Source of the DNA: Akkermansia muciniphila
GTDB lineage: Bacteria; Verrucomicrobiota; Verrucomicrobiia; Verrucomicrobiales; Akkermansiaceae
Assembly (NCBI GenBank): GCA_945870545.1
Contig: CAMBTF010000164.1
Coordinates: 1-5,017, forward strand
DNA: 5,017 nucleotides
Direction of reading: 5' to 3'
Below the pieces are notes generated by a model. It made no database searches. It was not told the DNA's origin and was given only the letters and a program-made list of their open reading frames with translations. The translations under genes and the position numbers were made by a program. How positions within the stretch are numbered: position 1 is the first letter of the stretch; each line of letters begins with the position of its first letter. Shown here one piece after another: positions 1 through 5,017 of the stretch.

Positions 1-1
1 A

Positions 2-832
2 TGGAACCGCAGTCGCACGGAAATCCGGGCCGCCCGCCAAGCCAAGTCGATGATCGACACGATGGCGCGGGACTTCGAATCCTTCGTGTCCCGCAAGGGC
101 AATACCTTCGAGTGGCTTTACGCAAAATCAGCACCCCCGAGCGAGGGGCCGAAGGGCAACCTAAGCCCTAACGCGCTCGACTTGATTTTCTTCTCGGCAG
201 CGACCGACCGCTACGACGGCAAAATCGGTGATCTAAACTTAGATAAAGGCGGAGATGTCTCCACCGTCGGATACCAGCTTACCTACAAGGATCCTATCGC
301 TGGGGATGATAATGACGCACACAAAACCTTCGTGCTTTATCGCAAAATCGTGAATCCGAATGTAACATTCGCGAACATACTCGGACAGGCAAGTATCAAG
401 GGTCCACTCGAAGTGGCAGTCAACACAGGCGATACGGGATCCAAGGTCGACAAGGAGGTAAACTTCATCTGTGAGAACGTCTATCAGTTCACCGTCACTT
501 TCCACGTGAGCACAACGACTACAACCGGTTTAAAATCCGTCACTGTCCCCGTAGGAAAGGGTACCAATTCCACGGAGGAATTTCGGATCACAGGAAGCGG
601 CATTAACACCGCGTTCGTGCCGCCAAAGGAGCCCAGCGAGTCTGATGCTCAAGCTAAAGCTCGACTCGCGGCCGGGCGCCTCTCCGCTGCGGAAATATCC
701 ATCACCGTGCTCAGCGACTTTGGGATGCAACAAATGCGCAGGCGTAGCGACCTCACCGGTCCCAAACTCGCCGAATTCATCGCGAAGCACTCCTACCAGT
801 ATTCAAAGGTCGTGCCACTGCCCGGCTCGTGA
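2..832 (+). CDS. Pseudopilin/prepilin-like protein, 3' part only (possible Verru_Chthon cassette family)
   Basis: The reading frame is open to the left edge, so the real start lies outside the window; 276 residues are visible and the Met at position 50 is probably internal. The first visible residues (WNRSRTEIRAARQAKSMIDT, then MARDFESF) look like the helix just after the N-terminal membrane segment of type IV pilin-like and GspJ/PulJ-like minor pseudopilins, where a run of helix leads to an 'M-x-RD' motif. A beta-rich globular part follows, with 'ENVYQFTVTFHV' near residue 156 and 'AEISITVLSDFGMQQMR' near residue 233. The C-terminus is SYQYSKVVPLPGS. This build recalls the Verru_Chthon cassette prepilin-like proteins of verrucomicrobia (recalled, not searched). 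If so, it would be an envelope or extracellular pseudopilin processed by a prepilin peptidase. The cleavage motif itself is not in the window. The TGA stop sits one base before a REPIN-like element, and the last 13 codons are duplicated downstream. Confident that it is a gene; moderate on family, low on exact subfamily. Confidence 0.75.
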   Translation, partial: WNRSRTEIRAARQAKSMIDTMARDFESFVSRKGNTFEWLYAKSAPPSEGPKGNLSPNALDLIFFSAATDRYDGKIGDLNLDKGGDVSTVGYQLTYKDPIAGDDNDAHKTFVLYRKIVNPNVTFANILGQASIKGPLEVAVNTGDTGSKVDKEVNFICENVYQFTVTFHVSTTTTTGLKSVTVPVGKGTNSTEEFRITGSGINTAFVPPKEPSESDAQAKARLAAGRLSAAEISITVLSDFGMQQMRRRSDLTGPKLAEFIAKHSYQYSKVVPLPGS

Positions 833-833
833 A

Positions 834-925
834 AGGACCCGTGGTTTAGAAACCACGTCTGCAACAGGAATACGCTTCACCAGTCTTTCGCCATTGCAGG
901 TCGCGATTTCTAAATCGCGGTTCCT
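834..925. repeat. REPIN-like element, copy 1: two inverted REP-like palindromes
   Basis: The left arm (834-857) has the form AGGACCCG plus a palindrome GTGGTTT-AG-AAACCAC. The right arm (902-925) holds CGCGATTT-CT-AAATCGCG followed by GGTTCCT. The reverse complement of the right arm matches the left arm, sharing AGGA-CCG, TTTAGAAA and a closing CG. The symmetry extends inward to CTGCAA (859-864) and TTGCAG (894-899), giving imperfect inverted repeats of about 31-32 bp around a spacer of about 29 bp. Each arm can also fold on itself. Two inverted short palindromes with a short spacer is the REPIN architecture, normally moved in trans by a RAYT (TnpA_REP, Y1 transposase family), which is absent here. 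No target duplication is evident at the ends. It could alternatively be a small MITE. Confidence 0.75.
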
Positions 926-966
926 ATCTCCCCAAAATGCTCCGGGACTGATCCATGTCCATGGAT
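924..966 (-). pseudogene. Duplicated 3' tail of the lipoprotein gene (non-functional remnant)
   Basis: Read on the minus strand from 962, this stretch encodes SMDMDQSRSILGR and a TAG stop (924-926), against SMDIDQSKSILGR-TAG at the true end of the lipoprotein gene (1113-1115). Only two residues differ, both conservatively (Ile to Met, Lys to Arg). Upstream of the Ser the sequence switches to the pseudopilin gene tail, so the fragment has no coding body. It is a by-product of the tandem duplication and is not expected to be translated. Confidence 0.8.
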
Positions 967-973
967 TCAGCGA

Positions 974-1022
974 GCGCTACTCCTACCAGTATCCAAAGGT
1001 CGTGCAACTGCCCGGCTCGTGA
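974..1022 (+). pseudogene. Duplicated 3' tail of the pseudopilin-like gene (non-functional remnant)
   Basis: The plus strand here encodes SYQYPKVVQLPGS and a TGA stop (1020-1022). The intact gene ends SYQYSKVVPLPGS-TGA at 832, so two of 13 residues differ. Weaker similarity seems to reach a few codons further up (FSERY against FIAKH), which may be residual homology or chance. No gene body precedes it; the sequence upstream is the lipoprotein tail remnant. It marks the left part of the second duplication copy. Confidence 0.8.
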
Positions 1023-1155
1023 AAGGAACCGTGGTTTAGAAACCACGTCTGCAACAGGAATACGCTTCACCGGTCTTTCGCTATGCAGGTCGCAATTTCT
1101 AAATCGCGGTTCCTATCTCCCCAAAATGCTCTTGGACTGATCGATATCCATGGAT
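980..1155. repeat. Direct tandem duplication, copy 2 (176 bp)
   Basis: This is the second copy of the 790-966 segment. It carries the remnant tail of the pseudopilin-like gene, the second REPIN-like element, and the genuine last 14 or so codons of the lipoprotein gene on the minus strand. Just beyond it, at 1156-1171, the lipoprotein gene reads CGCTGCTCCTTCCAGT, matching 14 of 16 bases of the copy-start sequence at 976-991. This is a plausible microhomology for the event that made the duplication. Confidence 0.95.
1024..1114. repeat. REPIN-like element, copy 2
   Basis: The left arm (1024-1047) has AGGAACCG followed by the intact GTGGTTT-AG-AAACCAC palindrome. The right arm (1091-1114) has CGCAATTT-CT-AAATCGCG with one base change breaking its palindrome, then GGTTCCT. 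The outer AGGAACCG and CGGTTCCT are perfect inverted repeats in this copy, whereas copy 1 has one mismatch there. The inner TTGCAG arm is damaged (TATGCAG). The two copies therefore keep different parts of the ancestral symmetry. The right end overlaps the lipoprotein stop codon (1113-1115). There is no T-rich tract after either hairpin, so it does not look like a standard intrinsic terminator, though it lies where the two convergent transcripts would end. Confidence 0.75.
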
Positions 1156-1709
1156 CGCTGCTCCTTCCAGTCGATCACAGAAGGAGCTTTGTATGTCTTC
1201 CGCTGGCTTTCGGTATACGCATTCTTCGGCTTGTCGATGGCGGGATTGCGACTTTCACGCGCCGTTTTGCTGGGCAAGGTATTGGTCTTGAAAGGATCGG
1301 TGGTTCTCGCCGCCTTACCATCATACCGCGCCACCTTTCCGTCCTGCCGGGCCTGCTTCCGGAACCTCGATCCATCCGTATTGCCTTCGTAGGATTTCTT
1401 GCCGTATTCCTTGCTCCCCCACCAGGATTTCTTCGCGTAGTCACCGGTCTTGTAGCGCTCCATGGTTTCGAGCTTATCCTTGAAATACGGCGTATCGCGC
1501 TGGCTATCGTAGCTGCTGCGCTTATCGATCTTGGGCACCCATTCGCCCTTCTCGTTCTGCTTGTAGCCTGCGTTTTCGGAAAGCCTTTCCTGCAAGCCCG
1601 GCCTCGCCGCCTGGGTGGGTCTCGAGTGATCGACCTTATCCTCGGCACAGGAAACAATCAAGGCGCAGGCAGCCGTCAGCGGAAAAAACGCGATCCAACC
1701 TTTGCTCAT
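1113..1709 (-). CDS. Small basic lipoprotein of unknown function
   Basis: The protein has 198 residues. It opens with a short basic start (MSKGW), a hydrophobic stretch (residues 6-20) and a lipobox-like I-V-S-C with Cys21 as the likely lipidated residue, so it should be exported and processed by signal peptidase II. Ala at +2 is compatible with outer-membrane sorting. The mature part is hydrophilic and strongly basic (about 40 Lys/Arg against 27 Asp/Glu by hand count), rich in Tyr and Gly, with 'YKTGDYAKKSWWGSKEYGKK' around residues 85-105 and the local repeat DGKVAR/DGKAAR. It has no catalytic motif I recognise and looks largely disordered. The start codon overlaps the stop of the upstream TPR gene by 4 bp (ATGA) and has a good GGAGG site 7 bases before it, so it is the second gene of that operon. 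The last codons lie within a duplicated segment and the TAG stop overlaps a REPIN-like element. Resemblance to verrucomicrobial hypothetical lipoproteins is an impression only. Confidence 0.85.
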   Translation of the reverse strand: MSKGWIAFFPLTAACALIVSCAEDKVDHSRPTQAARPGLQERLSENAGYKQNEKGEWVPKIDKRSSYDSQRDTPYFKDKLETMERYKTGDYAKKSWWGSKEYGKKSYEGNTDGSRFRKQARQDGKVARYDGKAARTTDPFKTNTLPSKTARESRNPAIDKPKNAYTESQRKTYKAPSVIDWKEQRSMDIDQSKSILGR

Positions 1710-4174
1710 GGCTTGTCCTCCAGTTTCATTTCCAGTGATGGGTCGGGTAGTGCTCCGCGCTCCAAGGCTTTCTGATAAAACTCCCGCGCCTCCTCAAGAC
1801 GCCCGCTTTTCTTGTAGATCAGCGCGAGATTGAAATATGGCTCACTGGGAACGGGATCCGCCGTAACGGCCGATTTAAAATTCGCTTCGGCGTCGCCCAT
1901 TTCACCCAGGCGGAAGGCGATGGTGCCGAGCAAAAGATAGGCCTTGGCGTCATCCGGCGCGAGATCCGCGCAGCGCTTCACATGCAGTTCCGCCGCGGCG
2001 AGATCACCCGCCCTGAGGTACGCGTAACCCAGCATCCGGTGCGCATAGGGATGATTCGGATCCAGTTCCACAGCACTTGTGAAACTCTGTGTGGCGGACA
2101 TCGGATCATCCAGCTTGAGTTGCACGACACCGAGCTTGCAGAGAGCGGGCACGTGACCCGGATTTTGCTCAACCATGAGCTCGAAGAGTTCACGGGTCGG
2201 AAGCAACCTGCCGGCTAGATAGGCTTTGGTGGCCGCGCGGTCATAGCTTTCCATCTCACGGTTGAGGTCCGATGTGGCGCGCCCCACTGTATGGCGATCC
2301 CTCGCGAAGGGCGAAACGAACTCGCCGTCAACCTGTTGGTCGGCTACGAGTTTTTGTTCCTCCGGGGTCAAAGCCATCTCCGCGCCTACGAAGAGTTCGA
2401 TGGCTTCGTTCAGGCTTTCATCCTCTTTGCCGAGCTGCTTCGCCGCCTCGACGATCACCTCTTTCGCCTGCCTCCGGTGCTCCTGCACGCGGAGCTGGCG
2501 GCGGATCACTTCGCGCAGCATCTCCACTTCCGCAGGATCCGCGTTCACTTCGCCTTTCGCCAAGGCTGCCTCTTCGCCATTCAGTTTTTGGGTCAATTCC
2601 TCCAGGCGTTCCGTTTGTTCACGGTTCTCATGCTGAAGGCGGTTGATTTGGCTTTTCGCAATCGCAAGGTCACGCAGGGCATCCACGATGTCATCCTTGG
2701 CCGCATTATTGTCCTTGTTGAGGCGATCCACTTTTTCGTTCGCCTCGCGCAGGTTTTTCGCGAGACCCATGTTCTGCTCGATGAGTTCCTGCGTGCGGTC
2801 TTCCTCATTCAGTTTCAGCAACTCAGCCATCTGGTCACGCTCGCGAAGCAGGCCGTCGCGTTCCTCACGCAGCTCGGCGAAGGCATCGCGGCTTTCCTCC
2901 AGCTCATTCTTCAAAGATGCGATCTGGCCCTGCGCGTCCTCAAGTTCCTTGGATTTTTTCCCGAGCTCCTTTTCGAGCATCTCCATCTGCTTGCGCTGAC
3001 CCTTCACCACATCATTCGCCACCAGGCGTTCCTTCTCTAGGTTGCGGTTTAGATTCGCCTCGGACTGGCGCAACTCCTCGGCCTGCTTCTTCATGATCTC
3101 CATGTCTGCCGCAAGGATTTCGATCTTGGAAAGTGCTTCCGTCTGTTGGCCGCGGCTCGTCCTGAGCGCCATGCCCATCACCTCGCGCTCCTGTTCAAGC
3201 TCCTCGATCTGTTGATTCAGCGCATCCATCTCGCTCTTGATCGGCGCGGCAGCCATCTGCGCCCGCAGCGACCGGACAGCGCCCTCCGCTGCCTGAAGCT
3301 GACGGGAAAGTGTGTCGTTCTGTTTGCGCATGTCCTCTACCCGCGCCGCATTCCGCATTGCCTCGTTGCTACTCGCATCGGACTCGGAAATCATTTTCCG
3401 CAGGCGAGCCAGTTCGGCCTCCGCCGCCTGGAGTTTCCGAGTCTCCGCCGGATCGGGCTGCGCGGGAATTTGCGTCCGCATCGTTTGTGCCTTTGCCTCA
3501 GCCTCCTTGAGCTGCCGCGCTAAGGCCTCGTTCTGCCGCTGAACGTCCTGCAGGCGTGTCGCGTTGCGCATCGCCTCGTTGCTGCGGGCATCGGCCTCGG
3601 ATATCATCTTCCGCAGGCGAGCCAGTTCGGCCTCCGCATCCTTCAGCCGGCGTGCCTGCAGCGGATCCACCTCAAGGATTCCTCGCGTGGGCGACGGCGG
3701 GATCACCGGTTCGATTTGATTCGGCGGCTTCGGCGCGGATTCCGGCTCCGGTATCATCACCGTCTCCTTTCCGGGCGACGCACCGACTTTCACCCCACCC
3801 TCCAGTTCGGCGATCACGCCCCGTTCCTTCTTGAACTGCTCCCCCGCCTTCCCACGAACCACCTCGATCGCCTTCGCGGTGAGATCGCGGCGGTTGCCGA
3901 CCATTCCCGCTTTCCAATCCGGATAAAATTTTCCCACCGAATCGAAAAGCTTACCCGCCTGCTCATATTTTTTGAGAGATCCTAGGAAATCACCGTCCTT
4001 TTCAAGTTGTTCGGCGGCTCTCACCTCAAGATAAGCCTGAAAATAGACATCCGAGGGATCGAATTGGGGATCCGCCGGAACTTGCGCCATCACACGGCAA
4101 AACGTGATAGCTGCGAAGCCCGCCAACATCACCCACCGGAAACGCGCTTGGGTTCGCGCAACTACTTCTTGCAT
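1706..4174 (-). CDS. Secreted coiled-coil protein with C-terminal TPR repeats
   Basis: The protein has 822 residues. A signal peptide is likely: basic N-region with RFR, hydrophobic core around residues 15-26, and cleavage near VMA-Q (residue 30/31), placing the protein in the periplasm or outside. Residues 41-110 form a helical-pair domain (YFQAYLEVRAAEQLEKDGDF, then PDWKAG) of TPR-like type. A Pro-rich linker covers about 133-172. A long, highly charged coiled coil runs from about 173 to 570, starting with two 71-residue-spaced repeats and broken by a few Pro/Ala sites. Residues 642-810 hold four to five TPRs; three are clean 34-residue units at 675-708, 709-742 and 743-776, each ending with D-P or P-type turns. 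TPRs bind partner proteins, so an envelope scaffold or assembly role is plausible, but this is inference. No enzymatic motif is seen. The start at 4174 is chosen because it gives a normal signal peptide; no clear Shine-Dalgarno site precedes it. The gene is first in an operon with the lipoprotein (4-bp overlap) and divergent from smc. Confidence 0.9.
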   Translation of the reverse strand: MQEVVARTQARFRWVMLAGFAAITFCRVMAQVPADPQFDPSDVYFQAYLEVRAAEQLEKDGDFLGSLKKYEQAGKLFDSVGKFYPDWKAGMVGNRRDLTAKAIEVVRGKAGEQFKKERGVIAELEGGVKVGASPGKETVMIPEPESAPKPPNQIEPVIPPSPTRGILEVDPLQARRLKDAEAELARLRKMISEADARSNEAMRNATRLQDVQRQNEALARQLKEAEAKAQTMRTQIPAQPDPAETRKLQAAEAELARLRKMISESDASSNEAMRNAARVEDMRKQNDTLSRQLQAAEGAVRSLRAQMAAAPIKSEMDALNQQIEELEQEREVMGMALRTSRGQQTEALSKIEILAADMEIMKKQAEELRQSEANLNRNLEKERLVANDVVKGQRKQMEMLEKELGKKSKELEDAQGQIASLKNELEESRDAFAELREERDGLLRERDQMAELLKLNEEDRTQELIEQNMGLAKNLREANEKVDRLNKDNNAAKDDIVDALRDLAIAKSQINRLQHENREQTERLEELTQKLNGEEAALAKGEVNADPAEVEMLREVIRRQLRVQEHRRQAKEVIVEAAKQLGKEDESLNEAIELFVGAEMALTPEEQKLVADQQVDGEFVSPFARDRHTVGRATSDLNREMESYDRAATKAYLAGRLLPTRELFELMVEQNPGHVPALCKLGVVQLKLDDPMSATQSFTSAVELDPNHPYAHRMLGYAYLRAGDLAAAELHVKRCADLAPDDAKAYLLLGTIAFRLGEMGDAEANFKSAVTADPVPSEPYFNLALIYKKSGRLEEAREFYQKALERGALPDPSLEMKLEDKP
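1717..1721 (-). promoter_or_regulatory. Ribosome binding site of the lipoprotein gene
   Basis: GGAGG on the minus strand lies 7 bases before the ATG at 1709, inside the last codons of the upstream TPR gene. It supports the chosen start and translational coupling through the ATGA overlap. It contrasts with the other two starts in the window (4174 on minus and 4425 on plus), which lack a recognisable site. Confidence 0.7.
3257..3652 (-). repeat. Internal 213-bp direct repeat within the coiled-coil region
   Basis: Residues 175-235 and 246-306 of the coiled-coil/TPR protein are two copies of one segment, with a period of 71 residues (213 bp). Shared stretches include AEAELARLRKMISE and SNEAMRNA, and both end with Q-x-x-AE near the copy end. 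The DNA is also close: the 27 bases from 3611 and from 3398 are identical by eye. This points to a fairly recent in-frame duplication, or to continuing exchange between the copies, and it lengthens the coiled coil. Confidence 0.9.
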
Positions 4175-4424
4175 CAGGCATTGTGTCTACCACCGAACCC
4201 TTACTCCGCAAGCTCATATTCCCCCACAAAAATCCATCACCAACAAAATACTTAGGATTTACAAATTACCTGTGAGCACAATATCTGGTATGTAGATCAA
4301 AAATTTAACACTACATAATGTGCCTGACGGCATTCTCATCTTGCTTCGCCGGGATCAATCCCTAGTCTTATCCCAACTCCAGATTCCTTTCGGATCGTTC
4401 CTTTTAACTCAAAACACCCACCCC
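4175..4424. other. Divergent intergenic region between the TPR operon and smc
   Basis: These 250 bases hold no convincing gene; short open frames here are out of phase with either neighbour and lack ribosome binding sites. The region is visibly richer in A and T than the genes, especially 4225-4320, as expected for back-to-back promoters. I see no strong -35/-10 pair for the leftward operon. The smc side has only a weak candidate (see the inverted repeat entry). No riboswitch-like structure or small RNA signature was recognised. Confidence 0.6.
4289..4317. promoter_or_regulatory. 7-bp inverted repeat overlapping a weak -10-like hexamer upstream of smc
   Basis: TATGTAG (4289-4295) and CTACATA (4311-4317) are perfect inverted repeats around a 15-base AT-rich centre. 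The right arm overlaps CATAAT (4314-4319), a fair match to a -10 box for rightward transcription. The hexamer 17 bases upstream (TGTAGA, 4291-4296) is a poor -35. If used, the smc leader would be about 100 bases. It could be an operator or chance symmetry in AT-rich DNA. Confidence 0.3.
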
Positions 4425-5017
4425 ATGTATCTCAAAACCCTCGAAATCCAAGGCTTCAAATCCTTCGCCGACAAGACCGTGTTCGAATTCGCCCAAGGCG
4501 TCACGGGCATCGTCGGCCCGAATGGTTGCGGAAAATCCAACGTCGTGGACGCCATCCGCTGGGTGCTTGGCGAGACTTCCGCGAAAGCCCTGCGCGGCGG
4601 CGAGATGGCGGATGTCATTTTTAACGGCACTGAAAAACGCAAGCCGCTCGGCATGGCGGAAGTCACGCTGACGATGGCGGATTGCGAGGAGTCGCTCAAA
4701 GTCGATTTCAACGAGGTCGCCATCACCCGCCGGGTCTTCCGTGACGGGCGCTCCGAATATCGCCTCAATGGCACCCTCTGCCGTCTGCGCGACATCCATG
4801 ACCTGTTCATGGATACCGGCATCGGCCGCACCGCCTACTCGATCATGGCTCAGGGCCAGATCGACCAGATCCTTTCCTCCAAACCCGAGGAACGCCGCGC
4901 GGTGTTCGAGGAAGCGGCCGGCATCACAAAATTCAAGCGCGAGAAGAAGGACGCGCTCCGCAAACTCGAATACACCGAGGCGAACCTGCTCCGCGTATCC
5001 GATGTGCTCGCCGAGCA
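4425..5017 (+). CDS. smc: Chromosome partition/condensin ATPase SMC, N-terminal part (cut by window end)
   Basis: The first 197 codons of the bacterial SMC protein are present; the full family length is usually near 1,150-1,250 residues. SMC is a cytoplasmic ABC-type ATPase that dimerises and, with ScpA and ScpB, organises and segregates the chromosome. The N-terminus has the typical L-x-x-L-E-I-x-GFKSFADKT opening, then Walker A GPNGCGKSN (residues 31-39). It continues with the VDAIRWVLGE block, the arginine-finger region LRGG (Arg57), 'ADVIFNGTE', 'ITRRVFRDGRSEYRLNG' and the Q-loop region MAQGQID (Gln143). The conserved SSKPEERRAVFEEAAGI-KFK block follows, and residues from about 170 start the coiled coil. 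The Walker B and signature motifs belong to the C-terminal head and lie outside the window. The ATG at 4425 matches the standard SMC N-terminus, yet it has no Shine-Dalgarno site; it is preceded by a C/A-rich stretch. The frame is intact to the edge. Confidence 0.97.
   Translation, partial: MYLKTLEIQGFKSFADKTVFEFAQGVTGIVGPNGCGKSNVVDAIRWVLGETSAKALRGGEMADVIFNGTEKRKPLGMAEVTLTMADCEESLKVDFNEVAITRRVFRDGRSEYRLNGTLCRLRDIHDLFMDTGIGRTAYSIMAQGQIDQILSSKPEERRAVFEEAAGITKFKREKKDALRKLEYTEANLLRVSDVLAE

Larger units (their letters stand above)
790..966. repeat. Direct tandem duplication, copy 1 (177 bp)
   Basis: This segment recurs at 980-1155 with an offset of 190 bp, falling to 189 bp after a one-base deletion near 1082. 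By hand alignment there are about 10 mismatches and one gap over 177 bp, or roughly 94% identity. The copy contains the true 3' end of the pseudopilin-like gene, a complete REPIN-like element, and a decayed copy of the lipoprotein gene's last codons on the minus strand. Confidence 0.95.

Noticed and set aside
834..925. Insertion-sequence remnant or MITE with target-site duplication
   Set aside because: The inverted ends would fit a MITE, but I see no flanking direct repeat of a few bases and no transposase fragment; the arms being palindromic themselves fits REPIN better.
645..1022. Plus-strand open frame bridging the pseudopilin gene and the repeats
   Set aside because: It is out of frame with the pseudopilin-like gene and runs through the repeat. 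Only its last codons (the duplicated tail) look protein-like, and these are explained by the tandem duplication.
834..1114. REP-like hairpins as intrinsic terminators for the convergent genes
   Set aside because: The palindromes have AT-containing stems with tiny loops and are not followed by a T-run on either strand. A role in 3'-end stability is possible but not supported as a standard terminator.
790..1155. Possible CRISPR array
   Set aside because: There are only two units of about 177 bp with no short repeat/spacer alternation, and the unit content is explained by gene ends plus a palindromic element.
1083..1775. A 230-residue plus-strand open frame opposite the lipoprotein gene
   Set aside because: It starts inside a REPIN-like repeat and runs antisense across the lipoprotein gene, which has a lipobox, a good ribosome binding site and operon coupling. 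It has no domain features of its own.
2291..3040. A 249-residue open frame on the plus strand opposite the coiled-coil gene
   Set aside because: It is antisense to a region rich in Glu, Lys, Arg and Leu codons, which naturally leaves an open complementary frame. Its protein is hydrophobic and Leu/Phe/His-rich with no recognisable domain, and the opposite frame has clear coiled-coil and TPR signals.
4404..4831. Minus-strand open frames of 131 and 140 residues opposite smc
   Set aside because: They are antisense shadows of the strongly conserved smc N-terminal head domain.

Overview
The window looks like a piece of a Verrucomicrobiota chromosome, most likely Verrucomicrobiaceae-like (inference). 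Three things suggest this: the beginning of a bacterial-type SMC condensin with wording common in the PVC group, a secreted coiled-coil/TPR protein with an N-terminal helical-pair domain of a kind I associate with verrucomicrobia, and the 3' part of a pseudopilin-like gene resembling the Verru_Chthon cassette proteins. I could not confirm the taxonomy without a search.

Layout. Positions 2-832 (+) hold the 3' part of a pseudopilin/prepilin-like gene that enters from the left. Positions 833-1112 are a convergent intergenic region made of a 177-bp segment present twice in direct orientation (790-966 and 980-1155, about 94% identical). Each copy carries one 91-92 bp element built of two inverted REP-like palindromes, which is a REPIN-like architecture. 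The duplication also copied the last codons of both flanking genes, so the region contains a dead tail of each. Positions 1113-1709 (-) encode a small, very basic lipoprotein. Positions 1706-4174 (-) encode an 822-residue secreted protein with a long coiled coil and C-terminal TPRs. These two genes overlap by 4 bp (ATGA) and are surely co-transcribed. Positions 4175-4424 are an AT-richer divergent intergenic region with a 7-bp inverted repeat overlapping a weak -10-like hexamer. Positions 4425-5017 (+) are the first 197 codons of smc, cut by the window end.

How it fits together. The coiled-coil/TPR protein and the lipoprotein form a two-gene cell-envelope operon of unknown function. The divergent smc gene encodes the cytoplasmic chromosome-condensation ATPase, and nothing in the sequence links it functionally to the envelope operon. 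The pseudopilin-like gene ends a separate transcription unit running toward the operon. No tRNA, rRNA, CRISPR array, transposase or convincing intrinsic terminator was seen. The least ordinary part of the window is the duplicated REPIN-like region between the two convergent genes, where the element supplies part of the lipoprotein's stop codon.
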